A DNA stretch of 5,432 nt, from NCBI GenBank assembly GCA_031549965.1, contig JAVBPB010000065.1, positions 1 through 5,432 of the forward strand, given 5' to 3'. The notes below the pieces were generated by a model. The model had not been told where the DNA came from. It did no database searches and saw only the letters and a program-made list of their open reading frames with translations. Positions 5,095 to 5,432 of this stretch are shown piece by piece; position 1 is the stretch's first letter, and the number at the start of each line of letters is the position of its first letter. The position numbers and the translations under genes were made by a program. The stretch is from JAVBPB01 sp031549965. GTDB lineage: Bacteria > Bacillota > Clostridia > Lachnospirales > Lachnospiraceae.

Positions 5095-5151
5095 ATGAAA
5101 TATGAAGTAAGAGATAGTCAATATATTTTAGAAAGAATCATCGAGGGATAA
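5095..5151 (+). CDS. Short 18-aa frame, possible 5' part of a frameshifted gene
   Basis: An ATG with a very good ribosome binding site (GGGAGG at 5083-5088, 6-base spacer) opens a frame coding MKYEVRDSQYILERIIEG and stops at 5149-5151. The strong start signal argues that something is translated here. The adjacent +1 frame is open from 5132 to 5320 and reads as plausible protein before its own first ATG. Together they look like one gene of about 74 residues interrupted by a single-base shift. It could also be a genuine tiny leader peptide. Confidence 0.35.
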   Translation: MKYEVRDSQYILERIIEG

Positions 5152-5161
5152 ATTAGACGAT

Positions 5162-5320
5162 ATGGAATATTTGAAAGCTCATCAAAGTGATGAATTAACA
5201 AGTAGCAATCCGCATATGATAGAAGAAATAATCAGTTTTGTTTTTAATAATGCTGACTATTATAGTTATAAAACAAATATGATGGATAATAAAAACCATA
5301 AAAATGCATTTAATAAATAA
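5162..5320 (+). CDS. Small hypothetical protein, 52 aa, possible 3' part of a frameshifted gene
   Basis: The frame begins MEYLKAHQSDELTSSNPHMI and is acidic to neutral, ending in an Asn/Lys-rich tail. No domain is recognised. There is no convincing ribosome binding site: GAGGGA at 5143-5148 is 13 bases from the ATG. The same frame stays open upstream to a stop at 5129-5131, reading ESSRDKLDD, which looks like continuing protein. The well-initiated 18-aa frame at 5095 overlaps that stretch. Translation by reinitiation, a +1 frameshift, a mutation in a once-longer gene, or a sequencing error would all explain this. Two terminators follow, so it closes this unit. Confidence 0.45.
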   Translation: MEYLKAHQSDELTSSNPHMIEEIISFVFNNADYYSYKTNMMDNKNHKNAFNK

Positions 5321-5331
5321 ATCATAATTTG

Positions 5332-5354
5332 AAGAACTCGAAAGAGTTCTTTTT
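5332..5354 (+). terminator. Intrinsic terminator, first of a tandem pair
   Basis: GAACTC (5334-5339) pairs with GAGTTC (5344-5349) around a stable GAAA tetraloop. The two A before it pair with the first T after it, and T runs from 5350 to 5354. It starts 12 bases after the stop of the 52-aa frame. Confidence 0.85.
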
Positions 5355-5368
5355 AATTTATATTAATC

Positions 5369-5396
5369 AACTCACAAAAATATTGTGAGTTTTTTT
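5369..5396 (+). terminator. Intrinsic terminator, second of a tandem pair
   Basis: AACTCACAA (5369-5377) pairs perfectly with TTGTGAGTT (5383-5391) around a 5-base loop (AAATA), with T continuing to 5396. The pair of terminators gives a strong stop just before the next gene, whose ribosome binding site begins about 10 bases later. Confidence 0.85.
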
Positions 5397-5420
5397 ATGC
5401 CTTGAAAGGAGGTGTTCGCA

Positions 5421-5432
5421 TTGGAAAAGTTT
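5421..5432 (+). CDS. Start of a gene that continues past the window (partial)
   Basis: A near-perfect ribosome binding site, AAAGGAGGTG (5405-5414), is followed 6 bases later by TTG at 5421, reading MEKF before the window ends. A GTG at 5412 in the same frame overlaps the binding site and is less likely. By gene order in HK97-type phages a terminase subunit is expected about here, but four residues cannot identify it. No promoter is visible between the second terminator and this start. Confidence 0.55.

Noticed and set aside
5052..5105. 17-aa frame starting MRGKNFGKWYREEK
   Set aside because: It lies within the candidate cos region, has only a GAGGGG about 11 bases upstream, and is too short to separate from chance. 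Its 3' end overlaps the better-initiated frame at 5095.
1..5432. tRNA genes, CRISPR arrays, insertion sequences and a restriction enzyme partner for the methyltransferase
   Set aside because: I saw no cloverleaf, regular spacer array, transposase with terminal repeats, or restriction nuclease. The only nuclease is the HNH protein of packaging type.

Overview
The window looks like part of a tailed-phage or prophage genome from a low-GC Gram-positive (Firmicutes-type) host. The DNA is strongly AT-rich. All supported genes lie on the + strand, and they are small, tightly packed and often overlapping. Start sites are preceded by GGAGG-type ribosome binding sites, GTG starts are plausible, and short hairpin-plus-T-run terminators separate the gene groups. 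A helix-turn-helix terminase-small-subunit-like protein, a ParB-methyltransferase fusion and a small HNH nuclease fit the stretch just upstream of the packaging genes of an HK97-type siphophage. The exact host cannot be named from this sequence.

Layout. (1) Bases 1-30 are an intrinsic terminator that closes an upstream unit. (2) 95-1763 carries the helix-turn-helix protein, overlapped by a ParB-domain plus beta-class DNA methyltransferase. (3) 1771-2319 is a second unit: a palindrome-bearing promoter-like element, a possible 20-aa mini-ORF, a small protein with a papain-like Cys/His/Asp pattern, and a terminator. (4) 2320-2473 is a structured noncoding stretch leading into a second copy of the same promoter-like element. 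(5) 2474-3095 holds three overlapping small genes, the first two clearly paralogous, ending in a strong terminator. (6) 3121-4522 is a complete S-adenosylmethionine synthetase (metK) overlapped by an HNH endonuclease. (7) 4548-5008 is an unrecognised 142-aa gene with its own extended -10 promoter. (8) 5019-5088 is a GC-rich island with repeats, a candidate cos (packaging) site. (9) 5095-5432 has two short reading frames that may be one frameshifted gene, two tandem terminators, and the start of a gene that leaves the window.

How the genes may work together. The methyltransferase consumes S-adenosylmethionine and metK makes it, so the element may carry both catalyst and cofactor supply for modifying its own DNA. 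That functional link is an inference. The HNH nuclease and the GC-rich island suggest that packaging-site cutting is organised at the right-hand end, with terminase genes expected beyond 5432. Two terminators sit directly upstream of genes with little room for new promoters, so readthrough or antitermination may link the units.
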